Program-made: the position numbers and the translations under genes
The notes under the pieces: generated by a model
Databases searched by the model: none
Seen by the model: the letters and a program-made list of their open reading frames with translations, nothing else
Told to the model about the DNA's origin: nothing
Origin: Clostridia bacterium
GTDB taxonomy: Bacteria; Bacillota; Clostridia; CAKSNL01; HGM11501
NCBI GenBank assembly: GCA_030535815.1
Contig: JAUNRD010000095.1
Span: forward strand, 1 to 6,950
Direction of reading: 5' to 3'
Length of the DNA: 6,950 nt
Shown: piece by piece, positions 1-5,379 of the stretch
Position numbering within the stretch: the first letter of the stretch is position 1
How the letters are laid out: each line of letters opens with the position of its first letter

Positions 1-121
1 CGTTAGGACCAATCAAAGAAACTATTTCGTTTTCGTTTACGTTAAGAGAGAGGTTGTTTACCGCAACAACGCCGCCGAACTGCATTGTGATGTCGTTAAG
101 CTTCAATACTGAATTACTCAT
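1..121 (-). CDS. livG: Branched-chain amino acid ABC transporter ATP-binding protein LivG (N-terminal fragment, cut by left edge)
   Basis: Only the first 40 codons are present; the gene continues past the left edge. The translation begins MSNSVLKLNDITMQFGGVVA and ends at SLIGPN, just where an ABC Walker A loop (GPNGAGKT) would begin. The FGGVVAV stretch followed by an aromatic/hydrophobic beta strand is typical of the LivG family (cytoplasmic ATPase that, with LivF, powers import through LivH/LivM). The ATG start overlaps the livM stop by 8 bp (ATGAGTAA), so the two genes are translationally coupled. A purine-rich ribosome binding site (GAAGGGAGAG) lies about 8 nt upstream, inside the 3' end of livM. 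The family and position are clear; LivG rather than LivF is inferred from the N-terminal sequence and from its place directly after livM. Confidence 0.93.
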   Translation of the reverse strand, partial: MSNSVLKLNDITMQFGGVVAVNNLSLNVNENEIVSLIGPN

Positions 122-1292
122 TTACACTCTCTCCCTTCTTTGCTTTCTTTTTAAATAAATCAGGAAGCTCCTTTGAGCCCATGATACCCTGTCTGAAGAA
201 GAGCACCACTATCATAATGATGATTGAGAACACCACCATACGGAATCCGTTTTTAAGAAGCGGAACCTTAAATTCTCCGATAAAGGTTTCGTTGTCCAGA
301 AATCTCAACAACCACTCACTGCATGCCACATAAAGGAAGGATGATATACAGCTTCCGGATACCGAACCGATACCGCCGATTACAACAATAAGCAGTATTT
401 CATAAGTAAGTGCCGATGTAAAAGGCTTTGCCTGAGCGTTGTTTGTGAACATTGCAAAAAGAGCACCGCCCACACCTGCAAAGAAAGAGGAAATGCAGAA
501 GGAAAGCATCTTGTGCTTTGCAAGGTTAATCCCCATTGCTTCTGCCGCAATTTCATCGTCTCTTATAGCCTTGAAGCTTCTTCCGTAAGATGAGTTTATA
601 AGAAGTATTATGATCGCAACACAAACCATGGCAACCAATACCGGAACGAAGCTTGAAAGATAAAACACAACCTTACCTTCCGACCTTATGTTAAAGTTTG
701 AAAAAGTAGGAATGTTATTTATCATATTGGCTCCGTTTGTTATCGGGCCAAGCTTCTGCCACTGGAATATAGCTCGTATAATTTCCGCAAAGCCGAGAGT
801 CGCAATAGCAAGATAGTCACTCTTTAATCTTAATACAGGAAGTCCGATAAAATAAGCAAAAATTGCTGCTACAATACCGCCTAAAATAATTGCAGTAAGT
901 ACACCTAAAATCAGGCTTATCGCACCGCCTGCCCCCTCCATTCCGAAGAGCTTTCCGTAAAGCTCCTGGAAGGAAAAATCAATTGCGGATCCGCCGTGAA
1001 GATAATATACATTATCCTTAACCGCGGTAGGAACGGTAAATATGGCATATGTATATGCACCGAGAAGCATAAATCCTGCCTGTCCGAGGGAGAAAAGTCC
1101 CGTAAAGCCGTTAAGAAGGTTCATGGACACCGCCACAAGGGAATACACCGCACCTTTTTTGATTATTGTAAAAAGAATGTGTGTGGGGGGAATAATTTTA
1201 GAGTTTTCAAGAAATATGACAATTGCAAGGAGCACCATGCAGAAAATGAGTGCAGCAACCGTATTTTTTTTCGTCTTCGTAACCTTTGTCAT
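114..1292 (-). CDS. livM: Branched-chain amino acid ABC transporter permease LivM
   Basis: A 392-residue inner-membrane permease, one half of the LivH-LivM channel for leucine, isoleucine and valine. After a short basic N-terminus (residues 1-10) comes a hydrophobic helix (about 11-28), then the family signature NLLNGFTGLFSLGQAGF (58-74). The conserved block LPVLRLKSDYLAIATLGFAE lies at 151-170. The EAA-type cytoplasmic loop that docks on the ATPase is at about 237-261 (GRSFKAIRDDEIAAEAMG...). A glycine-rich segment, VVIGGIGSVSGS, is at 303-314, and the C-terminus is lysine-rich. The loop between the early helices (about 88-120) is fairly long, as is common in clostridial LivM. The start is well supported: AGGAGG (complement of 1300-1305) lies 7 nt before the ATG and overlaps the livH stop codon. 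The 3' end overlaps livG by 8 bp. Confidence 0.96.
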   Translation of the reverse strand: MTKVTKTKKNTVAALIFCMVLLAIVIFLENSKIIPPTHILFTIIKKGAVYSLVAVSMNLLNGFTGLFSLGQAGFMLLGAYTYAIFTVPTAVKDNVYYLHGGSAIDFSFQELYGKLFGMEGAGGAISLILGVLTAIILGGIVAAIFAYFIGLPVLRLKSDYLAIATLGFAEIIRAIFQWQKLGPITNGANMINNIPTFSNFNIRSEGKVVFYLSSFVPVLVAMVCVAIIILLINSSYGRSFKAIRDDEIAAEAMGINLAKHKMLSFCISSFFAGVGGALFAMFTNNAQAKPFTSALTYEILLIVVIGGIGSVSGSCISSFLYVACSEWLLRFLDNETFIGEFKVPLLKNGFRMVVFSIIIMIVVLFFRQGIMGSKELPDLFKKKAKKGESVNE

Positions 1293-1304
1293 TTTACCGC
1301 CTCC

Positions 1305-2192
1305 TCACACTTTATCTGTTGACTTTTCACCAAACAAACCGGTAGGCTTAGCTATAAGGATGATGATGAGAAGCGCAAAAGTAAATGCATCAACGAAATT
1401 TGAAACCTCCCATGCGGGAGGAAGTGCCTTTATAATATTTTCGCAGATACCGATAATAAAAGCACCTATAACCGCACCGGGGATTGAACCTATCCCGCCG
1501 AACACCGCTGCAACGAAAGCTTTAAGTCCGGGCATTGCGCCTGATACGGGATATATTCTTGTATAATTACTGAAATAAAGGAAGGAGCCTACCGCAGCAA
1601 GGAATGAACCGATAACAAAGGTCATGGAAATAACCTTGTTTATCTTGATACCCATAAGCTGGCTGGTTTCAAAATCCTTCGAAAGAGCACGCATTGCCAT
1701 ACCAACCTTTGTGTGGTTGATTAACAGTACCAACGCAATAACAAGAAGAATAACCAAAACCGGAGTGACAACCGTTACCATACTGGTTGTGGCTCCGCCG
1801 ATATTCACCATTTCCGAAAGGAAGGGGATTTTGGGATATTCCATAGGCTGTCCGCCGGTTACATAAGTGGCAACATTCTGGATAAGATAGCTTACGCCGA
1901 TTGCCGAAATCATAACGGACATTCTGGGTGCGGTACGAAGAGGCTTATATGCAGCACGCTCAATAACAAAACCGAGAACAACCGTAATCATTGCAGTAAT
2001 AGGCAGTGCCACATACCAGGGGAATGCCGCACACATATAAATCATAATAAGACCGGTGGCCATAAACACATCGCCGTGGGCAAAGTTAATAAGTCGCAAT
2101 ATACCGTATACCATAGTATAGCCAATGGCAATCAGTGCATACTGGCCGCCTACGGATATACCGGATAGCAGTGTAGAAATTATAAAATCCAC
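1305..2192 (-). CDS. livH: Branched-chain amino acid ABC transporter permease LivH
   Basis: A 295-residue integral membrane permease, partner of LivM. The signature GQYALIAIGYTMVYG occurs at residues 16-30 and LRLINFAHGD at 32-41. The EAA-like ATPase-docking loop (GMAMRALSKDFETSQLMGI) is at 164-182, and the late glycine-rich helix AAVFGGIGSIPGAVIGAF is at 228-245. About eight hydrophobic segments can be seen. The frame stays open to a GTG at 2225, but the better start is the GTG at 2190-2192: the run GGAGGAGG (complement of 2201-2208) sits 8 nt before it, and the protein then begins (M)DFIISTLLSGISVGGQ, the usual LivH N-terminus. The upstream GTG would translate straight through this ribosome binding site. 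The gene ends 12 nt before livM. It is separated from livJ by two hairpins, so its expression is probably lower than that of livJ. Confidence 0.95.
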   Translation of the reverse strand: MDFIISTLLSGISVGGQYALIAIGYTMVYGILRLINFAHGDVFMATGLIMIYMCAAFPWYVALPITAMITVVLGFVIERAAYKPLRTAPRMSVMISAIGVSYLIQNVATYVTGGQPMEYPKIPFLSEMVNIGGATTSMVTVVTPVLVILLVIALVLLINHTKVGMAMRALSKDFETSQLMGIKINKVISMTFVIGSFLAAVGSFLYFSNYTRIYPVSGAMPGLKAFVAAVFGGIGSIPGAVIGAFIIGICENIIKALPPAWEVSNFVDAFTFALLIIILIAKPTGLFGEKSTDKV

Positions 2193-2200
2193 TATAAGTT

Positions 2201-2208
2201 CCTCCTCC
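2201..2208 (-). promoter_or_regulatory. Ribosome binding site that decides the livH start
   Basis: On the minus strand the sequence reads GGAGGAGG, then 8 nt, then GTG at 2192. The spacing is ideal for this GTG and rules against the in-frame GTG at 2225, which has no comparable site upstream and would place this run inside the coding region. Confidence 0.85.
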
Positions 2209-2217
2209 AAATAAATA

Positions 2218-2275
2218 GACCGCACAAGGCCGTCTCAAAAGCGTTTTTCCGCCAAAAACCGCTTTTGACGCGGTC
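2218..2275. repeat. 58-bp imperfect palindrome between livJ and livH
   Basis: The outer arms gaccgc (2218-2223) and gcggtc (2270-2275) enclose an inner stem: tcaaaagcg (2235-2243) pairs with cgcttttga (2260-2268). The stem is extended by ttttt (2244-2248) with aaaaa (2254-2258) around a ccgcc loop, with one unpaired base at 2259. It lies downstream of the livJ terminator hairpin and 9 bp before the livH ribosome binding site. In livJ-livH read-through RNA it would form a long stable hairpin at the 5' side of livHMG. It could be an mRNA-stabilising structure, a second terminator-like element (a run of U is lacking), or a small dispersed palindromic repeat. The structure is seen; its function is not known. 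Confidence 0.7.
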
Positions 2276-2282
2276 TTTATAA

Positions 2283-2320
2283 AAAGCCGTATGGCGGGGG
2301 TAAAATCCCCCGCCGGCTTT
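2283..2320 (-). terminator. Intrinsic terminator / attenuator after livJ
   Basis: The arms ggcggggg (2293-2300) and cccccgcc (2307-2314) form an 8-bp GC stem with a taaaat loop. A lower stem of aaagcc (2283-2288) and ggcttt (2315-2320) extends it across a 4-nt bulge. Read on the minus strand it begins 12 nt after the livJ stop and is followed by TTTTTAT, a standard rho-independent arrangement. Because livH, livM and livG have no other obvious promoter, it probably acts as a partial terminator that sets a high livJ to livHMG ratio. Confidence 0.85.
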
Positions 2321-2332
2321 ATTTATTATTAA

Positions 2333-3538
2333 TTATTCAGCTACAGTCTGAACTGTTTCAAGTGCCCATGCACCATTAGCTGTGTCAGCTGTCTTGATAT
2401 AAGCTGTATCTCTCTTTGCATCGCCGATTTCGTCAAATGCGATTGCACCGGATACACCTTCGTATGTAACTGCACCGAGAGCTGCCTTGATTGCAGCAGG
2501 ATCTGCAGAATCAGCTGCCTTGATTGCTTCAAGAGCTACATAGTAAGCGTCATAACCCATTGCTGTTACAGCAGAGATTGTGTCGTCACCGCCGTTAGCT
2601 GTCTTAGCATCAGCGTTGGTGTTGATGTATTCCTTGATACCTGCGTCAAACTCAGGAGAACCGCCTTCCTGATAGAAGGTGGAAACATAAAGCTTGATGT
2701 TTGTATCCTTAGCAGCCTCTAATACCTTGTTATCGTCAAGTGTATCGGAGCCAAGGAAGGGGATTTCGATACCAAGCTTTGCAGCCTGGCTTACGATCTG
2801 TGTAGCATAAGCGATGGAAACAGGAGTAAAGATAACTTCTGCGCCTTCGTTTTTAGCCTGATTAAGATATGTTGTGAAGTCAGAGCTGTCCTTGGGGAAA
2901 GAAGCCTTTATAACTTCTCCGCCTGCAGCAACGAATGCCTGCTCGAAGAATGCGATAAGACCCTGATCGTATTCGTTACCCTGCTCACCTAAGAGATATG
3001 CCTTCTTTGCAGCAAACTTGTCAACTGCAAAGTTTGCAAGAACAGAGCCCTGGAAGGGATCAAGGAAGCAAATTCTGAAATAATAGTCGTTACCTGCTGT
3101 TACGTTGGGGTTTGTGCAGGTGATACCGAGAGCAGCAAGTCCTGCATCGTTAAAGATGGGGCCGCCTGCCATAGAAACACCGGAACCGTAGGAACCGAGA
3201 ATCATAGCAACGCCTTCACTTACGAGCTGAGAAGCTGCTGTGGGAGCCTTGGATGCATCAGAACCGTTGTCGCCGTATACAAGTTCAACCTTGTAGGTTT
3301 CGCCTGCGATGTCGACTGTGGGTGTCTGGGAGTGAGCATACTGCACACCGAGCATTTCCTTCTTACCGCCGGAAGCGCTGTCGCCTGTTGCAGGTTCGAA
3401 TACGCCGAGCTTTATAACCTTTTCGGTAGCTTCGCCGGTTACTTCGCCGGGTTCTTCAACCTGTGTTTCGCCGCCACATGCTGTAAATAACATACAAACC
3501 ATGAGGCAAGCTAAGATAAGTGCCAATACCTTTTTCAT
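2333..3538 (-). CDS. livJ: Branched-chain amino acid ABC transporter substrate-binding lipoprotein (LivJ/LivK family)
   Basis: A 401-residue extracellular binding protein that captures branched-chain amino acids and delivers them to LivHM. It starts with a lipoprotein signal peptide: MKK, a hydrophobic core (residues 4-18), then LFTAC with the lipidated cysteine at 21. An acidic, Glu-rich tether (about 24-40) follows. The mature domain, IKLGVFEPATGDSASGGKKE (42-61), matches the first strand and glycine-rich loop of the type I periplasmic-binding fold (Peripla_BP_6). The ligand-side segments ILGSYGSGVSMAGGPIFNDAG (113-133) and ALGITCTNPNVT (136-147) are in the expected places, as is the second-lobe motif YLLGEQGNEYDQG (181-193). 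The length is normal for the family. GGAGG (complement of 3548-3552) lies 9 nt before the ATG. It is the first gene of the operon. The exact ligand preference cannot be read from the sequence. Confidence 0.96.
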   Translation of the reverse strand: MKKVLALILACLMVCMLFTACGGETQVEEPGEVTGEATEKVIKLGVFEPATGDSASGGKKEMLGVQYAHSQTPTVDIAGETYKVELVYGDNGSDASKAPTAASQLVSEGVAMILGSYGSGVSMAGGPIFNDAGLAALGITCTNPNVTAGNDYYFRICFLDPFQGSVLANFAVDKFAAKKAYLLGEQGNEYDQGLIAFFEQAFVAAGGEVIKASFPKDSSDFTTYLNQAKNEGAEVIFTPVSIAYATQIVSQAAKLGIEIPFLGSDTLDDNKVLEAAKDTNIKLYVSTFYQEGGSPEFDAGIKEYINTNADAKTANGGDDTISAVTAMGYDAYYVALEAIKAADSADPAAIKAALGAVTYEGVSGAIAFDEIGDAKRDTAYIKTADTANGAWALETVQTVAE

Positions 3539-3563
3539 ACTGAATTACCTCCAATATTTTTCC

Positions 3564-3578
3564 GGATGTATTACATCC
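3564..3578. repeat. 15-bp palindrome in the livJ leader
   Basis: ggatgta-t-tacatcc is a perfect inverted repeat with 7-bp arms around one central base. It lies 11 bp upstream of the livJ Shine-Dalgarno sequence. It could be a repressor operator within the transcribed leader or a short RNA hairpin (GGATG/CATCC with a 5-nt loop). Confidence 0.5.
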
Positions 3579-3633
3579 TTATTTTGTTTCATATGCGCAC
3601 ACAACAGCCCACAATTGTCCACGACACACGGAC

Positions 3634-3658
3634 TAATGTAGTGTTTATGCACACATTA
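3634..3658 (-). promoter_or_regulatory. Stem-loop at the predicted 5' end of the livJ transcript
   Basis: taatgtagtg (3634-3643) pairs with cacacatta (3650-3658), with one bulged base and a 6-nt loop. It begins within two bases of the transcription start predicted from the promoter, so the livJ mRNA would start with a hairpin. Such 5' stems often protect mRNA from degradation; here that role is inferred. Confidence 0.45.
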
Positions 3659-3665
3659 CTTTGTT

Positions 3666-3694
3666 ATATTACCATGATAAAGGGCTTTTGTCAA
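3666..3694 (-). promoter_or_regulatory. Sigma-A type promoter of livJ
   Basis: On the minus strand a perfect -35 box TTGACA (complement of 3689-3694) is separated by exactly 17 bp from TAATAT (complement of 3666-3671). Transcription would start near 3660, giving a leader of about 120 nt before the livJ ATG. This is the only strong promoter visible for the liv operon, and its strength fits an abundant binding protein. Confidence 0.85.
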
Positions 3695-3706
3695 TACAAT
3701 TTTACC

Positions 3707-3721
3707 ATATTTGACAAATAT
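3707..3721. promoter_or_regulatory. Candidate operator: 15-bp palindrome upstream of the livJ -35 box
   Basis: atatttg-a-caaatat is a perfect inverted repeat with 7-bp arms. It is centred about 54 bp upstream of the predicted livJ start, a position typical of activator sites. The regulator is not recognised: it agrees with the CodY consensus at only 9 of 15 positions, too few to claim. The plus-strand TTGACA inside it has no matching -10 box. Confidence 0.4.
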
Positions 3722-3746
3722 AAGACAATCGGTTTTACATATATCT

Positions 3747-3776
3747 GTAATAATCCCCTCCCCTTTCGCATAGTAA
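3747..3776 (+). promoter_or_regulatory. Candidate sigma-E-like promoter of spoIVA
   Basis: GTAATAAT (3747-3754) matches the Bacillus sigma-E -35 GTCATATT at 6 of 8 positions. After 14 bp comes CATAGTAA (3769-3776), which shares CATA and 5 of 8 bases with the -10 CATACAAT. The start would be near 3783, about 58 nt before spoIVA. In B. subtilis spoIVA is transcribed by sigma-E in the mother cell, which raises the prior, but the match is only partial. Confidence 0.4.
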
Positions 3777-3825
3777 TGTACAAAACACACTTTTAAAAGA
3801 AGGCAGAGCGCTTTTATGCCTTTGG

Positions 3826-3831
3826 AAAGGA
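3826..3831 (+). promoter_or_regulatory. Ribosome binding site that decides the spoIVA start
   Basis: AAAGGA at 3826-3831 abuts the ATG at 3832 with no spacer but lies 9 nt before the TTG at 3841. Normal spacing and homology to SpoIVA N-termini both point to TTG. Confidence 0.7.
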
Positions 3832-3840
3832 ATGATTTTT

Positions 3841-5316
3841 TTGGAAAACATTTATTCCGATATCGCTCTTCGCACCCAGGGTGATATCTATCTCGGCATC
3901 GTCGGTCCCGTACGAACGGGAAAGTCCACATTCATAAAGAAGTTTATGGATTATTTCGTTCTGCCGAAAATTGACAATCCTTATAAAAGAGAGCGGGCCT
4001 CGGATGAAATGCCCCAGAGTGCCGAAGGCCGTACCATAATGACAACCGAGCCTAAATTTATCCCCAACGAAGCTGTCAGGATTTCTCTTGATAACAGCTC
4101 CTCATTTTTCAACGTCCGTTTAATCGACTGCGTAGGTTACATAGTTCCGGGTTCCATCGGATATACGGAAGACAACGCTCCCCGTATGGTAAAAACCCCA
4201 TGGTCCGAAGAAGCCATTCCCTTTAACGAAGCAGCAGAATACGGGACAAAAAAAGTAATAAACGAACATTCCACCATCGGCCTTGTCATAACCACCGACG
4301 GAAGCATAACAGACATTCCAAGAGAAGATTATATCGAAGCAGAAGGACGGGTAATAGAAGAGCTCAAAGCCATCGGTAAGCCATTTATCGTTCTTCTAAA
4401 TTCCGCAATTCCCGAAAGCGAAGAAGCAAAATCCGCAGCCGATGACATCCACGGCAAATACGATGTCCCGGTAAAAAGAATAAACTGTGCAAAAATGACA
4501 GAAAGGGATATTACTTCTATTTTAGAAGCCGTTTTATACGAATTTCCGGTAACAGAAATAGGAATTGATATTCCCTCCTGGATCGATGCCCTCTCCATGG
4601 AGCACAGTTTAAAGAAAAGAATATATTCAAAAATCCGCGAAACCGTATACGGCATAAAAAATATAAGGGAAATTTCCATTCTGACCGATGCTCTCTCAGG
4701 AGAGGATTTTATAACAGACGCCTTCACCGACAAAATAGACCTCGGCACCGGCACCGTAAACATAAAAACCACCGTTGACGAAAGCCTCTTCTACGGAATA
4801 ATAAAAGACACAACAGGCTTTGATGTGGATAGTGAAGAGAAGCTTCTGCGCTTATTGATTACCCTTTCTTCCATGGAAAAAGAGTATTCCAGAATAAAAT
4901 ACGCCCTTCACAAGGTGAAGGAAACAGGCTACGGAATAGTGAGCCCCGCTCCGGATGAGCTTTCGCTGGAAGAACCGGAAATCATCCGCCATGGCGGAAA
5001 ATACGGGGTTCGTTTATGCGCCAGCGCTCCATCTATACATATGATGAGGGCAGATATCAAGACAGAACTTTCCCCCATTGTGGGCACAGAAAGGGAATCA
5101 GAAGAGCTTGTCCATTATCTTTTGGATGAATTTGAGTCTGACCCCATAAAACTCTGGGAATCCAAGCTCTTTGGTAAGAGTCTTCATGAGCTTGTCACAG
5201 AAGAATTAAACAACAAATTATCCCGTATGCCCGACGATGCCCGTGACAAAATAAGAGAAACACTGGAGCGCATCATCAACGAAGGCTCCGGCGGTCTTAT
5301 CTGTATTATACTTTAA
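3841..5316 (+). CDS. spoIVA: Stage IV sporulation protein A, spore coat morphogenetic ATPase
   Basis: A 491-residue protein that polymerises on the outer forespore membrane using ATP, anchors the spore coat and is needed for the cortex; in B. subtilis SpoVM recruits it. Numbered from the TTG start, the N-terminal TRAFAC-like NTPase domain holds Walker A GPVRTGKST at 22-30 (Lys28). The threonine pair in TIMTTEPKF is Thr68/Thr69, and the Walker B strand VRLIDCVGY ends with Asp96 within it. These sites match the B. subtilis protein with a two-residue offset. The middle and C-terminal regions are also conserved (PSIHMM; SEELVHYLLDEFE), ending in ETLERIINEGSGGL-x-IIL. The frame is open from an ATG at 3832, but AAAGGA touches that ATG, while TTG at 3841 is 9 nt from the same site and gives the family start MEN...DIALRTQGDIYLG. 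Length matches the family (492 in B. subtilis). No strong terminator follows. Confidence 0.98.
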   Translation: MENIYSDIALRTQGDIYLGIVGPVRTGKSTFIKKFMDYFVLPKIDNPYKRERASDEMPQSAEGRTIMTTEPKFIPNEAVRISLDNSSSFFNVRLIDCVGYIVPGSIGYTEDNAPRMVKTPWSEEAIPFNEAAEYGTKKVINEHSTIGLVITTDGSITDIPREDYIEAEGRVIEELKAIGKPFIVLLNSAIPESEEAKSAADDIHGKYDVPVKRINCAKMTERDITSILEAVLYEFPVTEIGIDIPSWIDALSMEHSLKKRIYSKIRETVYGIKNIREISILTDALSGEDFITDAFTDKIDLGTGTVNIKTTVDESLFYGIIKDTTGFDVDSEEKLLRLLITLSSMEKEYSRIKYALHKVKETGYGIVSPAPDELSLEEPEIIRHGGKYGVRLCASAPSIHMMRADIKTELSPIVGTERESEELVHYLLDEFESDPIKLWESKLFGKSLHELVTEELNNKLSRMPDDARDKIRETLERIINEGSGGLICIIL

Positions 5317-5319
5317 CAT

Positions 5320-5348
5320 TTGACTTTCTTATCCCCTTGTGGTATTCT
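5320..5348 (+). promoter_or_regulatory. Candidate promoter of ispE
   Basis: TTGACT (5320-5325) is followed after 17 bp by TATTCT (5343-5348): five of six and four of six matches to sigma-A consensus, with ideal spacing. Transcription would begin near 5355, inside the loop of the following hairpin, so the resulting mRNA would lack the hairpin's left arm. Confidence 0.45.
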
Positions 5349-5371
5349 TATTGTATAAATACCGCAAGGGG
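5333..5371 (+). promoter_or_regulatory. Hairpin covering the ispE ribosome binding site
   Basis: ccccttgtggtat (5333-5345) pairs with ataccgcaagggg (5359-5371) over 13 base pairs including one G-U wobble, with a 13-nt loop. The right arm contains most of the ispE Shine-Dalgarno run AAGGGGG (5366-5372). In RNA read through from spoIVA the site would be masked. As a terminator it is weak, because the downstream T-run is interrupted and displaced. The fold is seen; the regulatory role is inferred. Confidence 0.6.
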
Positions 5372-5379
5372 GCATTATT

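Noticed and set aside
1042..1566. 174-codon open frame on the plus strand
   Set aside because: It lies antisense to livM and livH, spans their junction, has no ribosome binding site and encodes a low-complexity product unlike any known family.
3539..3660. Riboswitch or T-box in the livJ leader
   Set aside because: No recognisable T-box sequence or known riboswitch core is visible, and there is no terminator hairpin between the promoter and livJ.
3711..3739. Plus-strand TTGACA as a sigma-A promoter for spoIVA
   Set aside because: At 16-19 bp spacing no hexamer matches TATAAT at more than about three positions; the TTGACA is better explained as the centre of a palindrome.
3566..3796. 76-codon plus-strand frame in the livJ-spoIVA intergenic region
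   Set aside because: There is no ribosome binding site, it runs across the livJ promoter and leader, and the product shows no domain or signal pattern.
3656..3931. 91-codon minus-strand frame reaching from spoIVA into the intergenic region
   Set aside because: It begins antisense to the conserved N-terminus of spoIVA, has no start context, and overlaps the livJ promoter.
4329..4772. 147-codon open frame on the minus strand
   Set aside because: It is entirely antisense to conserved spoIVA sequence; its composition is that expected of a shadow frame.
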